Assembly (NCBI RefSeq): GCF_014695375.1
Contig: NZ_JACJOG010000041.1
Span: forward strand, 62,001 to 126,000
DNA length: 64,000 nt
Direction of reading: 5' to 3'
From: Coleofasciculus sp. FACHB-T130
GTDB lineage: Bacteria; Cyanobacteriota; Cyanobacteriia; Cyanobacteriales; FACHB-T130
Part shown: in pieces, positions 50,920 through 60,100 of the stretch
Position numbering within the stretch: position 1 is the first letter of the stretch
Layout of the letters: each line of letters begins with the position of its first letter
Program-made: the position numbers and the translations under genes
The notes under the pieces: model-generated
Database searches by the model: none
The model's input: only the letters and a program-made list of their open reading frames with translations
Told to the model about the DNA's origin: nothing

Positions 50920-51324
50920 TCAAAAATTAGTAGAAATTGCCTCTACGGGACAAGTCGGAATACACTGTTCGCAGACAATACAGCGCGATCGCGTAAAATT
51001 AAGCCGAAATGTCTGCGGTTCCAGAGTCAAAGCTTCTGTGGGACAAACGCCAGTGCATAACCCGCAGTGAACGCAAACGTCTTCATCGATTGCGATCTCG
51101 CGACTGGCAAAAGAAACGCTGATGTCTTGCGATCGCATCCATTCGATTCCCGCATCTATTGCATCAATATCGCCCAAAAGTTCCACCACTAGCTTCCCAA
51201 TTTGATTGGGTGCCACTTGGGCACGAATAATATTCGCCGCTACATTAAAATCCTTCGCCAGTCGATAAGTCACTGGCATCTGAATCGCTCGTTTGGGAAA
51301 AGTTAACGTTACTCGTTTTTTCAC
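50920..51324 (-). CDS. NIL domain - 2x[4Fe-4S] ferredoxin
   Basis: Residues 1-75 match the NIL domain (ligand-binding domain from methionine transporter ATPases; motif PNQIGKLVVELLGD). Residues 80-132 hold two ferredoxin clusters, CVHCGLCTGVCP and CIVCEQCIPTCP. The combination occurs in cyanobacteria and in sulphur-metabolism-linked proteins, so an electron carrier controlled by a sulphur amino acid or similar ligand is an inference. The gene diverges from the thioredoxin gene, with 57 bp between starts, and converges on the HEAT gene. Confidence 0.92.
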   Translation of the reverse strand: MKKRVTLTFPKRAIQMPVTYRLAKDFNVAANIIRAQVAPNQIGKLVVELLGDIDAIDAGIEWMRSQDISVSFASREIAIDEDVCVHCGLCTGVCPTEALTLEPQTFRLNFTRSRCIVCEQCIPTCPVEAISTNF

Positions 51325-51381
51325 GGCAAAGGTAGCTCTGGAGGGAGTTGGTACACTAAAGGTAGCTCATCTATAACAATC

Positions 51382-52002
51382 GTGAAAAAATTTTCGATGG
51401 CTGTGAATTCACCTGAATCAACTGCAACCTCCCAGCCGCCGTCGCTAGGAACCGGCGCGAAACGTGTCACAAACTTCTTGATTGCTTTAGTAGCGATTGT
51501 CCTCAGCGTTTTCCTATTCTTGGGACTACAAACTGAGACAAGTTCAGTTTCCCTGGACACCCAAGCTGAGCAATCTACACCGTTAGAAGTGGCTTTGAGC
51601 AATGGCAAGCCGACGTTGATGGAATTTTATGCGAACTGGTGTACCAGCTGTCAGGCGATGGCAAAGGATCTGGGCGAACTGAAAGAGCAGTATGCTGATT
51701 CGATGAATTTTGTCATGCTGAATGTGGATAACAATAAGTGGTTGCCAGAGATGACGCGCTACCGCGTTGATGGGATTCCCCATTTTGTCTATTTCGGCAA
51801 TAACGGAGACGCGATCGCTCAAACGATTGGTGAGGTGCCTCGTCCCGTCATGCAGGCAAACATTGACGCCCTTGTTGCTTCTGTACCTCTGCCTTACGCC
51901 CAAGCTGGGGGACAGGTTTCTGCCTTCCAATCACCCGTTACACCCGCCAAAGTTAGTCAGGATGATCCTCGCAGCCACGGTAGCCAAGTAAAAAGCAATT
52001 AA
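51382..52002 (+). CDS. membrane-anchored thioredoxin-like protein (TxlA/HCF164 type)
   Basis: An N-terminal membrane helix (FLIALVAIVLSVFLFLGL) is followed by a thioredoxin domain with EFYANWCTSCQAMAKDL (active CxxC) and the cis-proline strand VDGIPHFVYF. Its layout is that of TxlA/HCF164, which passes reducing power into the thylakoid lumen for cytochrome b6f and c assembly. GTG 51382 is used; a GTG/ATG a few codons later (SMAVNS) is also possible. The roughly 40-residue C-terminal tail is disordered. CcdA, its usual electron donor, is not in this window. Confidence 0.88.
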   Translation: MKKFSMAVNSPESTATSQPPSLGTGAKRVTNFLIALVAIVLSVFLFLGLQTETSSVSLDTQAEQSTPLEVALSNGKPTLMEFYANWCTSCQAMAKDLGELKEQYADSMNFVMLNVDNNKWLPEMTRYRVDGIPHFVYFGNNGDAIAQTIGEVPRPVMQANIDALVASVPLPYAQAGGQVSAFQSPVTPAKVSQDDPRSHGSQVKSN

Positions 52003-52178
52003 GAATTACGAGAACAGTCGCTGTTAGAAGATTTTTGGGGTTTGCACCGATCAATCAGAAATCCATCCTGGTGATACCTGATTGCTGAAGGTAACGCCAA
52101 AAATGACGCCCACTCAAGGGTTTTGGACAGGGTTTCTCTAGTTGTATGTCTCTTGTCCAGTCTTAAACAGATGCCCGA

Positions 52179-53048
52179 TCACATACAGCCACAGCCGCAG
52201 CCGTTGTTCGTACTATCATTACTACCACCACCACTGTTATTGCCGCGACTTCCGAACAGGGAAAAAATGAGGAATATTGGCAGCCACCACCAAAACGATC
52301 CTGAAGATTTTTCCGAAGTAGAACGATCTTTGTTCTTAGGAGTAGGGGTTGGAGTCTTGCGAGGTAGCGGAGAATTTTCGCTTGTTTGAGCCAGTGCTAA
52401 TTCAGAGCTTATAGAGTGAGTTGTCTGGGTAGAAATCCCTGCTATCAGTAGCGTAGAGCTGCTGATAGTTAGAACTAATATAAATGACAATAGAGCGATC
52501 GCTAGGAATTGCCCCAAAGGCAAGCGAGGGAGATCAATAGAGGGCAACCAAGCCAGAGTAAAAGATGGTTTGGGTACGAGCCAATACCGATGAGTGTTGA
52601 CTTGTTTGCACTGGATGTCTTTCCCAAATCGGGTATCGGGTGGCGACCAGATATCGCTAGGAGGTTGCTGTCCAAAGAGTTTTTCGTAGCTAATCAGCGT
52701 CTCGTTATAGCACCTGTAAAAATTATCCTGTTCGCTGGAACCGCCCTTCGTTGGCTGATGGTGCAATGGTTTCTGTAAAACTTTGGCACAAAACTCATCC
52801 CAGTAGGAATGAGTGTAAGTTAAGTGCAAATGCCAAACTCGATCTACTTGCTCGGAAGGCGTGACAGGATGCCCAATTACAACAGCAAGAAAGATAAATT
52901 TTTTGTATTCGTTAATGGCACGCTGAGTATATTGAACTGTCCAACCGTTTTCTCTTGCTAACCTTTGGCTAAAAGGAAAAGCAGCCCCAGGATCGTCAAG
53001 GGAAAATTCTTGAATACTTTGGTAAAGTTCTGCCTGCTGCGCCTTCAT
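52179..53048 (-). CDS. glycine-rich domain-type membrane protein with Cys-rich tail
   Basis: The N-terminal 150 residues match the 'glycine-rich domain-containing' family (AINEYKKFIFLAVV, DRVWHLHLTYTHSYWDEFCA with its conserved Trp-His-x-His). Two membrane helices follow (QFLAIALLSFILVLTISSSTLLIAG and FWWWLPIFLIFSLFG). A Thr/Pro-Ser linker separates them. The C-terminus is GNNSGGG...NNGCGCGCM, a small Gly/Asn/Cys tail. The HxH and cysteines could bind metal (inference). I know no established function. Confidence 0.8.
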   Translation of the reverse strand: MKAQQAELYQSIQEFSLDDPGAAFPFSQRLARENGWTVQYTQRAINEYKKFIFLAVVIGHPVTPSEQVDRVWHLHLTYTHSYWDEFCAKVLQKPLHHQPTKGGSSEQDNFYRCYNETLISYEKLFGQQPPSDIWSPPDTRFGKDIQCKQVNTHRYWLVPKPSFTLAWLPSIDLPRLPLGQFLAIALLSFILVLTISSSTLLIAGISTQTTHSISSELALAQTSENSPLPRKTPTPTPKNKDRSTSEKSSGSFWWWLPIFLIFSLFGSRGNNSGGGSNDSTNNGCGCGCM

Positions 53049-53193
53049 TTATGACTCCTTTGTGGTTTTGAATAACCGATTTATTCTTCACTTTTGTCAA
53101 CCAATAATATCCAAAATTTCAATTTCGCGATGTATTTTTTATCGACCAAGAGTTAGAAATGATTAAATTTTAATTCAAAATTTGATACTTTTG

Positions 53194-54075
53194 CTAAATG
53201 GTGACTTGCTGCTTTTCAGTCAAACACATAGCAACTCCTTTTTCATAGTAGGCTGCTTCATTGATAAAGACTGGATAAACTGTTGCTTCACCTTCATAAG
53301 CGATCGCTTGACCATCAAACGTTAAAAACATGAGATCGCCGGGATGAAGCGCTTCATAATCTCTAAATTGAAGCTGGGGATGAATCATTGCCTGAATCTC
53401 TCCAAACTCATTCCTGGGATAGTCTATTGTCTGGATGCTGTGATAAACGGTAAGGGTATCTCTTACAGGAGGTGGCGTTCCCTGGTTGTAGGCTTCCGTG
53501 TAGTCTAAAATTGCCTGGACAAGTTCCTCCGTTTGCTGAAATAAAGTTGCATCCAATACCCCTTGAGCCACCGCACCGACTTCAACTGTGCAGCCGAATT
53601 CACAAATTGAGTCCAGATGAGGGGTGCCTTGATTTCTGGTTGTCGAATAAAGTACCTTCACTTTTGAATGAAAAGATGTGAGATAAGCCGCTAATTGAAG
53701 GTTAAAAGGTTGCTTGCTAGCGAGAATAATTGTTAGCTCCATGTTGGATGTGCTGCTGTGTAAATCAACAACCAAATCTGCCTGATGGCTCCCCCCAGAG
53801 CCAAATTTTCCATAAATCTTTTTGGCTCGTTGCGCTTCGTAACTAGAAAGGCTCAAATTCTCCAAATCCTGGCGAAGAAAACAGCGATTAAGGTCGGTAT
53901 CAACATACCGTTTCCCAATTTCATAGGCTTTGGGATTCGCTAACAAGGTAAGACTTTCAAAGCTAGGTCGCTGAATCAAGTTGGGCGATCGCTCGAATTT
54001 CTTCACTAAGTAAATTCCGGTGAGTTCGTTTCCGTGCGTTCCCCCCACAATGGCAACACGCTCGATCTTCTTCAT
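53194..54075 (-). CDS. aspartoacylase / N-acyl amino acid deacylase (AspA family)
   Basis: It is a zinc carboxypeptidase-fold enzyme that cleaves N-acetyl-aspartate or related N-acyl amino acids. The motifs for zinc and catalysis are visible: GGTHGNELTG (His and Glu ligands), DTDLNRCF, DLVVDLHSSTSNM (His ligand) and FGCTVEVGAVAQGVL with the catalytic-region Glu. The length of 293 residues is normal. The exact substrate is uncertain. It diverges from the LysR gene, which may regulate it. Confidence 0.92.
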   Translation of the reverse strand: MKKIERVAIVGGTHGNELTGIYLVKKFERSPNLIQRPSFESLTLLANPKAYEIGKRYVDTDLNRCFLRQDLENLSLSSYEAQRAKKIYGKFGSGGSHQADLVVDLHSSTSNMELTIILASKQPFNLQLAAYLTSFHSKVKVLYSTTRNQGTPHLDSICEFGCTVEVGAVAQGVLDATLFQQTEELVQAILDYTEAYNQGTPPPVRDTLTVYHSIQTIDYPRNEFGEIQAMIHPQLQFRDYEALHPGDLMFLTFDGQAIAYEGEATVYPVFINEAAYYEKGVAMCLTEKQQVTI

Positions 54076-54302
54076 AAAATAATGGCTCCCTATACCTATT
54101 TACAACACTATCTATTAACTTAGATGTGTTGAGGTTGATAACGTCTTTTCATTTAGATTAACGAAGGGTTTACTAGATGTCTAATACTTTTTTGACTAGG
54201 TAACTATATGGCAAAAATATAGTGCTTAAAAACTGATATTAATTTGACATTTGCATTCCTATCTTGCCAAGATTAGGGCAAAGACATAGTGGTGAAGAAC
54301 GA

Positions 54303-55211
54303 ATGGAGCTTCGGCATTTGCATTACTTCATCGCGGTTGCAGAGGAGTTAAACTTCTCTCGTGCTGCTGCTCGTCTGCATATCGCGCAACCTCCCTTGAG
54401 CAAACAAATTCACGATCTCGAAGACGATCTGGGAGTGCAACTGTTTGATCGCACCCAGCGACCGCTCCAGTTAACCCTAGCGGGAAGAGTCTTTTTAGAC
54501 GAAGCTCGAAGCGCGATCGCTAGCGTAGATCGTGCGGTCAATATGGCGCAACGTGCTAGTCGTGGAGAAATCGGGCGTTTGGTAATCGGCTTTACTAGCT
54601 CAATGGCAAACAGCTTTTTGCCAGATATTCTCCGAGTTTATCTTGAACGTTTTCCGCTTGTGGAACTCGTCTGGCGAGAGTTAGCAACTTCCTTCCAATT
54701 GCAAGCACTGCGCGATCGCCATCTGGATGTTGGCTTTTTCCATTTGCCGTCCTGGATGCAAGAAGAAGTTGATTTATCCTGGATGACGATTTGCCATGAG
54801 TCTTTAATTGTCGCTTTACCAGAGACTCATCCACTGGCGAGCCAACCTCAAGTTTCCTTAAAAGCACTGGCACAGGAAGTGTTCATCCTTCCTTCTCGTC
54901 AATTCTCTCCAGTCTTATCTGAACAGCTCGAACATCTGTGCCAACAATTGGGTATTTCCCCCGTTGTCATCCAGGAAGGAACGCTGATGCTAACAATACT
55001 CGGCTTAGTCGCTGGTGGGGTTGGAGTTGCCTTGCTACCTGCTAATGTCCAAAATCTTCAACGCAAGGGTGTCTTATACAAAAACATCGCTGAACCAACA
55101 CCAACTGTCCCAATGGCGGCTGTATGGCGACAGGACGATGCTTCAGCGACTTTGCGCGAGTTCTTGGAAGTGACAAAAGCGATCGCGCAGACTCACTCAA
55201 AAGCGTCTTAA
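54303..55211 (+). CDS. LysR-family transcriptional regulator
   Basis: The N-terminal winged helix-turn-helix is canonical (MELRHLHYFIAVAEELNFSRAAARLHIAQPPLSKQI). The C-terminal effector domain (about 90-295) has the family periplasmic-binding-protein fold with GFTSS and GLVAGGVGVALLP. It resembles the BenM/CatM-like subgroup, which senses aromatic or acidic effectors. The frame opens at TTG 54264, but ATG 54303 starts at the conserved MELRHL. It diverges from the aspartoacylase gene across 227 bp, where its own site would be expected, and converges on pfaD. Confidence 0.92.
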   Translation: MELRHLHYFIAVAEELNFSRAAARLHIAQPPLSKQIHDLEDDLGVQLFDRTQRPLQLTLAGRVFLDEARSAIASVDRAVNMAQRASRGEIGRLVIGFTSSMANSFLPDILRVYLERFPLVELVWRELATSFQLQALRDRHLDVGFFHLPSWMQEEVDLSWMTICHESLIVALPETHPLASQPQVSLKALAQEVFILPSRQFSPVLSEQLEHLCQQLGISPVVIQEGTLMLTILGLVAGGVGVALLPANVQNLQRKGVLYKNIAEPTPTVPMAAVWRQDDASATLREFLEVTKAIAQTHSKAS

Positions 55212-55339
55212 TCAAAACGCCCATAGGCGATCGCTTGCCTCCACAGTTTAAGGCATACCGATAGAGACAGCCCAGAGGCTTTTTACGGCAAAGTGCTTTA
55301 GAATGCCAGCCCCTGGTAGCAAGAATGCTTAGACTATCC

Positions 55340-56995
55340 CTAAAAAAGAGGTTTTGGACAGTAGTTCCAGTATTGTGCAGGTATCGATAATCCCTGTAGT
55401 TTCAAGTTTTGCAGCCGGTACAAAAAGGCACTACCAATCATTATGTGATCGGCAACATCAACTACGCGACGATTATTCGCTTGAGCCAGATAAGAACCCT
55501 TCACCCATTCATTGAACGATCCCATCGAGGGGCCACACCAGATTTGATAATCCATTTCGCGACCTTTCTCACCCGCATTAGACCAGCGGGAAGATAACCC
55601 CAAATACGAGCGAAAAATCAGAGCCATTTTACGTTTGGGATTGTTATCTGCTCTAGTTATTTGATCCGGGTCGCGTTGAGAGAAATAAGCAACAGTATCT
55701 TGCCAAACTGACTCTAAACTCTTCCTAAATATTTCTTTCTCTAATTTCTCTCTTTCTACAAGCGGAATTTCTTCAATTGAGTCATAGTTCTTGTAGAAAT
55801 CAAAGAGTTTTTGCGCCCGCATTGGGAAGAGACTGCCACGTTTGAGGACTTGTAATTTCACCCCCATTTCAAACATATCCGCTGCTGGTGCCATACTGAC
55901 ATCAGCCATACCCGCTTGAGCTAGCAAGTTTTTGGTATGAGTAGAAGCTCCAGCTTCAAGGCAGGATTGGTTAATGGAGCCAGTCACCACATAAGCGGCT
56001 CCCATCATAAATGCCCCTAATGCTGAGTGCGGTGTACCAATTCCTCCAGCAGCTCCAACTCTAACAGGTTGTTCGTAACCATATTTTTCCTGAATTTCAT
56101 CCCTAAGAGCCAGAATCGAAGGTAGGAGACAAACCAAGGGACGATTATCTGTATGTCCGCCAGAATCGGCTTCTACAGTGATATCGTCAGCCATTGGAAT
56201 TTTTTCAGCCAAGGAAGCTTGCAACTCAGTAATTAGCCCTTGAGCAACCAATTGCTTGAGCATTTTAGTTGGGGCTGGTTGCAAAAATTTAGTTGCAACT
56301 TCTGTCCTAGAAACTTTGGCAATTATTTTGTTTTTGATCTCGATTTGATTCGCCGAATTGAGGCTAAGTCCAGCCGCTCGATAATAGACAATGTTGGGTG
56401 TCAAATCCAGAAATGCGGAAGCTTCTACAGTGGTGACGCCGTATTTGAGATATAAATTGATTGCACCCCGCTCGATTGCAGCTTCGCTAGGACTGTGGAT
56501 CAAATTAAATGCATAAGGCCCTTCTGGAAGTGCTTGCTGAATGCGGTGAATAGCAGTTTCAATGCGAGAAGGAACTAAGCCCGCGGCACCAAAGGCACTG
56601 AGAATCTTTTCTTTACCAAGGGCAATTACCATTTCTTCGGAGGCAATGCCATTCGCCATTGACCCCGTACTATAAGCATATTTTACCCCGTGGAAAGTCA
56701 GGAAACTGGGGTCTCCCAACTGTTGAGGAACTAGCGGTGGCACTGCTGTCAAAGTTTCCACGGATTCAGTTTTGCCGTTATTAGCATCCCCTAAATAACC
56801 TTCGTTCGTGACCCCAATTTGGCCTTGCTTGCTAACGATGTAACAGGGTTTATCTAAATTCAGCAGTTTAGTCTTGATACCTTCTTCATCAAAAGCTACA
56901 GAATTTAAAGAACCCTGCCAGACTGGATTTTGATTGTTCGGATTTCCTGAGAAACGAAGACCATTTTTGTTTTGCGTTAAAGGTATTGCCAACAT
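55340..56995 (-). CDS. pfaD: PfaD-family enoyl reductase / 2-nitropropane-dioxygenase-type protein
   Basis: PfaD is the stand-alone FMN-dependent enoyl reductase of PUFA and secondary-lipid synthases. After an N-terminal cap (about 1-95) comes the TIM barrel, with STGSMANGIASEEMV, ADDITVEADSGGHTDNRP, VRVGAAGGIGTPHSALGAFMMGAAYVVTGS and NQSCLEAGASTHTKNLL. A helical C-terminal part includes NPKRKMALIFRSYLGLSSRW. The frame is open to 57058, but ATG 56995 (MLAIPLTQN) follows GGAAAAAGA and fits the family. It lies 185 bp after the megasynthase gene in the same direction. Confidence 0.93.
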   Translation of the reverse strand: MLAIPLTQNKNGLRFSGNPNNQNPVWQGSLNSVAFDEEGIKTKLLNLDKPCYIVSKQGQIGVTNEGYLGDANNGKTESVETLTAVPPLVPQQLGDPSFLTFHGVKYAYSTGSMANGIASEEMVIALGKEKILSAFGAAGLVPSRIETAIHRIQQALPEGPYAFNLIHSPSEAAIERGAINLYLKYGVTTVEASAFLDLTPNIVYYRAAGLSLNSANQIEIKNKIIAKVSRTEVATKFLQPAPTKMLKQLVAQGLITELQASLAEKIPMADDITVEADSGGHTDNRPLVCLLPSILALRDEIQEKYGYEQPVRVGAAGGIGTPHSALGAFMMGAAYVVTGSINQSCLEAGASTHTKNLLAQAGMADVSMAPAADMFEMGVKLQVLKRGSLFPMRAQKLFDFYKNYDSIEEIPLVEREKLEKEIFRKSLESVWQDTVAYFSQRDPDQITRADNNPKRKMALIFRSYLGLSSRWSNAGEKGREMDYQIWCGPSMGSFNEWVKGSYLAQANNRRVVDVADHIMIGSAFLYRLQNLKLQGLSIPAQYWNYCPKPLF

Positions 56996-57092
56996 AGTTT
57001 CTTTTTCCAATTCAAGCCAATAACAGATTGTAGATTGTCGGTTGGGTTGACTCCCCAAATCCCTCCCTTAGGAGAAGAGGGGCTTCCGGACT

Positions 57093-57115
57093 CCCCTTCC
57101 CTACTAGGGAAGGGG
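57093..57115. repeat. 23-bp inverted repeat in the megasynthase-pfaD spacer
   Basis: CCCCTTCCCTA and TAGGGAAGGGG are exact complements around a single C, embedded in a C/G-skewed stretch (57061-57125) ending in GGCTGGGGGTTAGGTT. Such CCCTTCCCTA-type hairpins are familiar dispersed repeats in cyanobacterial spacers; no second copy is in this window. Confidence 0.75.
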
Positions 57116-57180
57116 GCTGGGGGTTAGGTTCTTAATTCACCAACAGTACTAACTGAACCATAGTGTGAGTTTGATAGATT

Positions 57181-60100
57181 TTAATCAGACTCAACTAAAC
57201 AAAGAGCGATGTCTTTAACTTCATAGATTCTCAGGTTGGGTTTCCACAAACTGGCATCACCGATTAAGGTGACTTTGTTTGGAGTAATATCCACTTTGGA
57301 AATATGAACCTCTAAATACATCTCGGTATGACCATGAGGAATTTGTCCGCGATATTTCCAAACGATTAGATGGTCGATGGCTTGGACAAAACGGGGAGAT
57401 TTGAATTGTTTACCAAGATCGTTCTGCAAGGCATAGACTTGCATCGCTTGCAAAATCCCCTCAATTCCTAATGAACCAGGCATGACCGGGTCAAGGTAAA
57501 AATGACACTTGAAATACCAGTCATTCGGCTTTACCTCTTTTCGGGCATAGATGTAGCCTTGCTGATAGTTCCCTCCTCCTTGAATAATTCGTACTTCATT
57601 CAGGAGGTCTAACTGATACTGAGCAAGCCGATAATGGGGTCGAGCCTGATTAAGGCGATAAAACTTGGCTCTACTTTCTAGACTCCTTAAGTCGATTTTT
57701 GCTTTCGCGAGTCCGGTGGTATTTTCAGTTTCGTACCAGGGTGGAACATCCTTACCGCGATCCAGTCCTACCTGATTTGCTAAAGATTGGGGGCTAAAAT
57801 GACCAAATGCGGCAGTTCCTTCATAAAACGGTTCGCCATCGCAAACCATTTGAAAATCAAAACTCTGAATAATCACTCCCTGGATATTGGATGAAGACAG
57901 TAACCGGGCTGTATTCGTAATCGTCTTTCCTCGAATATCTATATCCTTGAGAAGGCGACCCTGTCCATCAAGATTGCGGAAGTACAAGTCTTGATTTGGA
58001 TACAACAAAGTAGTTCCTAAATAAGCAGAGAGAAAACCACAGGGTTGCAGAGCTATCTCCATTAAAATTGAGTACGGTATTGTCGGAGAGGAGTTTTGGC
58101 GATAATACCAAGGCTCTGTGGGAACGTCGTATTCAGTAACAATACTGGAATTTTTTGTTAGTTCATGGCGCTTACCATTCACTTCCAAAACGCGATGCAC
58201 CAAATTGAGATGAGTATTGGGCATTCGCGAAGCTTTGACGCCACCGTTGTCATAAATCTCGAATTCTGGGCCAAAACACTTAGCAACCGAACCCAGACAA
58301 AATTCGTTGACTTGATCTTCATTTAATAAGGCTAGTTTCCGGGGTAATCCTGCCTTTTGTTGAGAGTTGTTTATCGCTTGTTCAACAGAAATTGAATGAT
58401 TAGGGTTCTTTTCAGATAGCTGCAAGCCTAGGTCTTGGAAGTGAACAACAATTTTGCCGTTCAGGATGACTTCAACATTACATTTTGCATAAGGTTTTGG
58501 TGTAATGCCAATTTCAGTGATTTCCATCCGATAGATTAATTTGCCCGAAATGGGAGTCACCTGTCCGCGACAACGGACGACCTGTGGCAAACCGGGAATC
58601 GGTTGAAATCTAGCATCAACCGTGTAGGTTTGCAATCCTAAATAGAGAAGATAGAATTGCAAGAGTTGACCGCACCCTTCTGCCATCAGGGAACCAGCCA
58701 TCACCTGATCGTCTTTGAAGTGGCAGGGGAAATACCAATGATCTGGGTCAAGAAATTTTTCGCCGATAATTAGACCTAAACCCCAAGCCCCTCCTGTCGG
58801 TTCTACTGATGTGATGCGGTCGATCATGAGCATTGCCTTCGGGGGCAAGCGCAGGGAGGGATTTAAGCCATCTTGCCAATAATGGTCTCCTAAACAGGCA
58901 GCAATATTACCCTCGGTGAGGGATAACATATCTAACTCATCTAGGCTTGATTTTTGACAGATTAGCAGAGGCTCAAACTTTTGCTTTGGAATCTTGCTTC
59001 GCGCTTCAAGTTCTTTATCGGAAACAATAATTCCCTTACCATTTTCGAGTTGTTCGTCGGAAAAGAATCCGGCACAGCCTCCGTCCATTTTGAGGATCAT
59101 TTTATCCCCAACAAAGCACTCGTAACTAAAGAAAAATAGTAGGTTATCTCCGCTTCGCACAAAAGAATTTATGCGGATGTCATAACGCAGGGTTTGTCCT
59201 TCTTTGGGTAAATCATCTAGGAACGTCAGGGTGCAATCAAGCAAGCGATAAACTAGGTCGCCTTTATTCTCAAAATCAATTCCTAGGTAGCTGATTAATA
59301 ATAAATCGCATTGACCAGATTCTACACTGATTGCCCAAGGAGCTTGACCATCAACAGCGTACCAGGCATTCTGTGGAATATCGTATTCGGTTGTGATTGA
59401 AGAGGGTTTAAAGCTATTTATTTCCCCATCAAGTTTAGTAACCCTGCTCACCAAGAGATAGGGCGGAACTGGCAGCCGCACTCGCCGGGAATAGGAATCG
59501 ATAATTTCATAGTCTTTACCGAAAACACGGGAAATTTTCCCTTCAGCAAATTCCAGTAAATCTGCTTCATCCCAAACAATATTAGAAGGCTTTGTGTAAC
59601 TATTGCGCTGAGGATCTGAAGTTGCAGGGGCTATCTGACCATTGCTCTGAGCTGATATATTTTGATTCAATAATTGTTCGGCTACAGCTATTTGTAGCTG
59701 AAATATCTTCATCATTTGGTTTTGATGATTAGTTGTCTGTTGGGGTTCTTTTGCTATTGTCATGGCTTTTGCTTTATTACCTCTTGTTATCTCTTTTCGG
59801 AAAATCTCACAATTTTCAGCGGTCAAAATTTTAGAATAAATTCGGCTTCCACCCAAAGTAACTTTTTTAACAATTGATTGACGTTGGATAGATTTTTCTG
59901 GCACTTGAGAATAAAGTGGGGACAAATCCACAGAGACGCCGTGACTCACAAGTTTTGCTAAAACCCTGACCACCCCAGTATGGTCATCAACGCCTTTGGT
60001 ATTGATGGATATGGCAATATGCTCGTGTTGCTTAAGCGTTTCGCTAATCCATCGAGAACAATTGTTTCCTGCGCCTACCTCAATGAAGATTCTGACACCA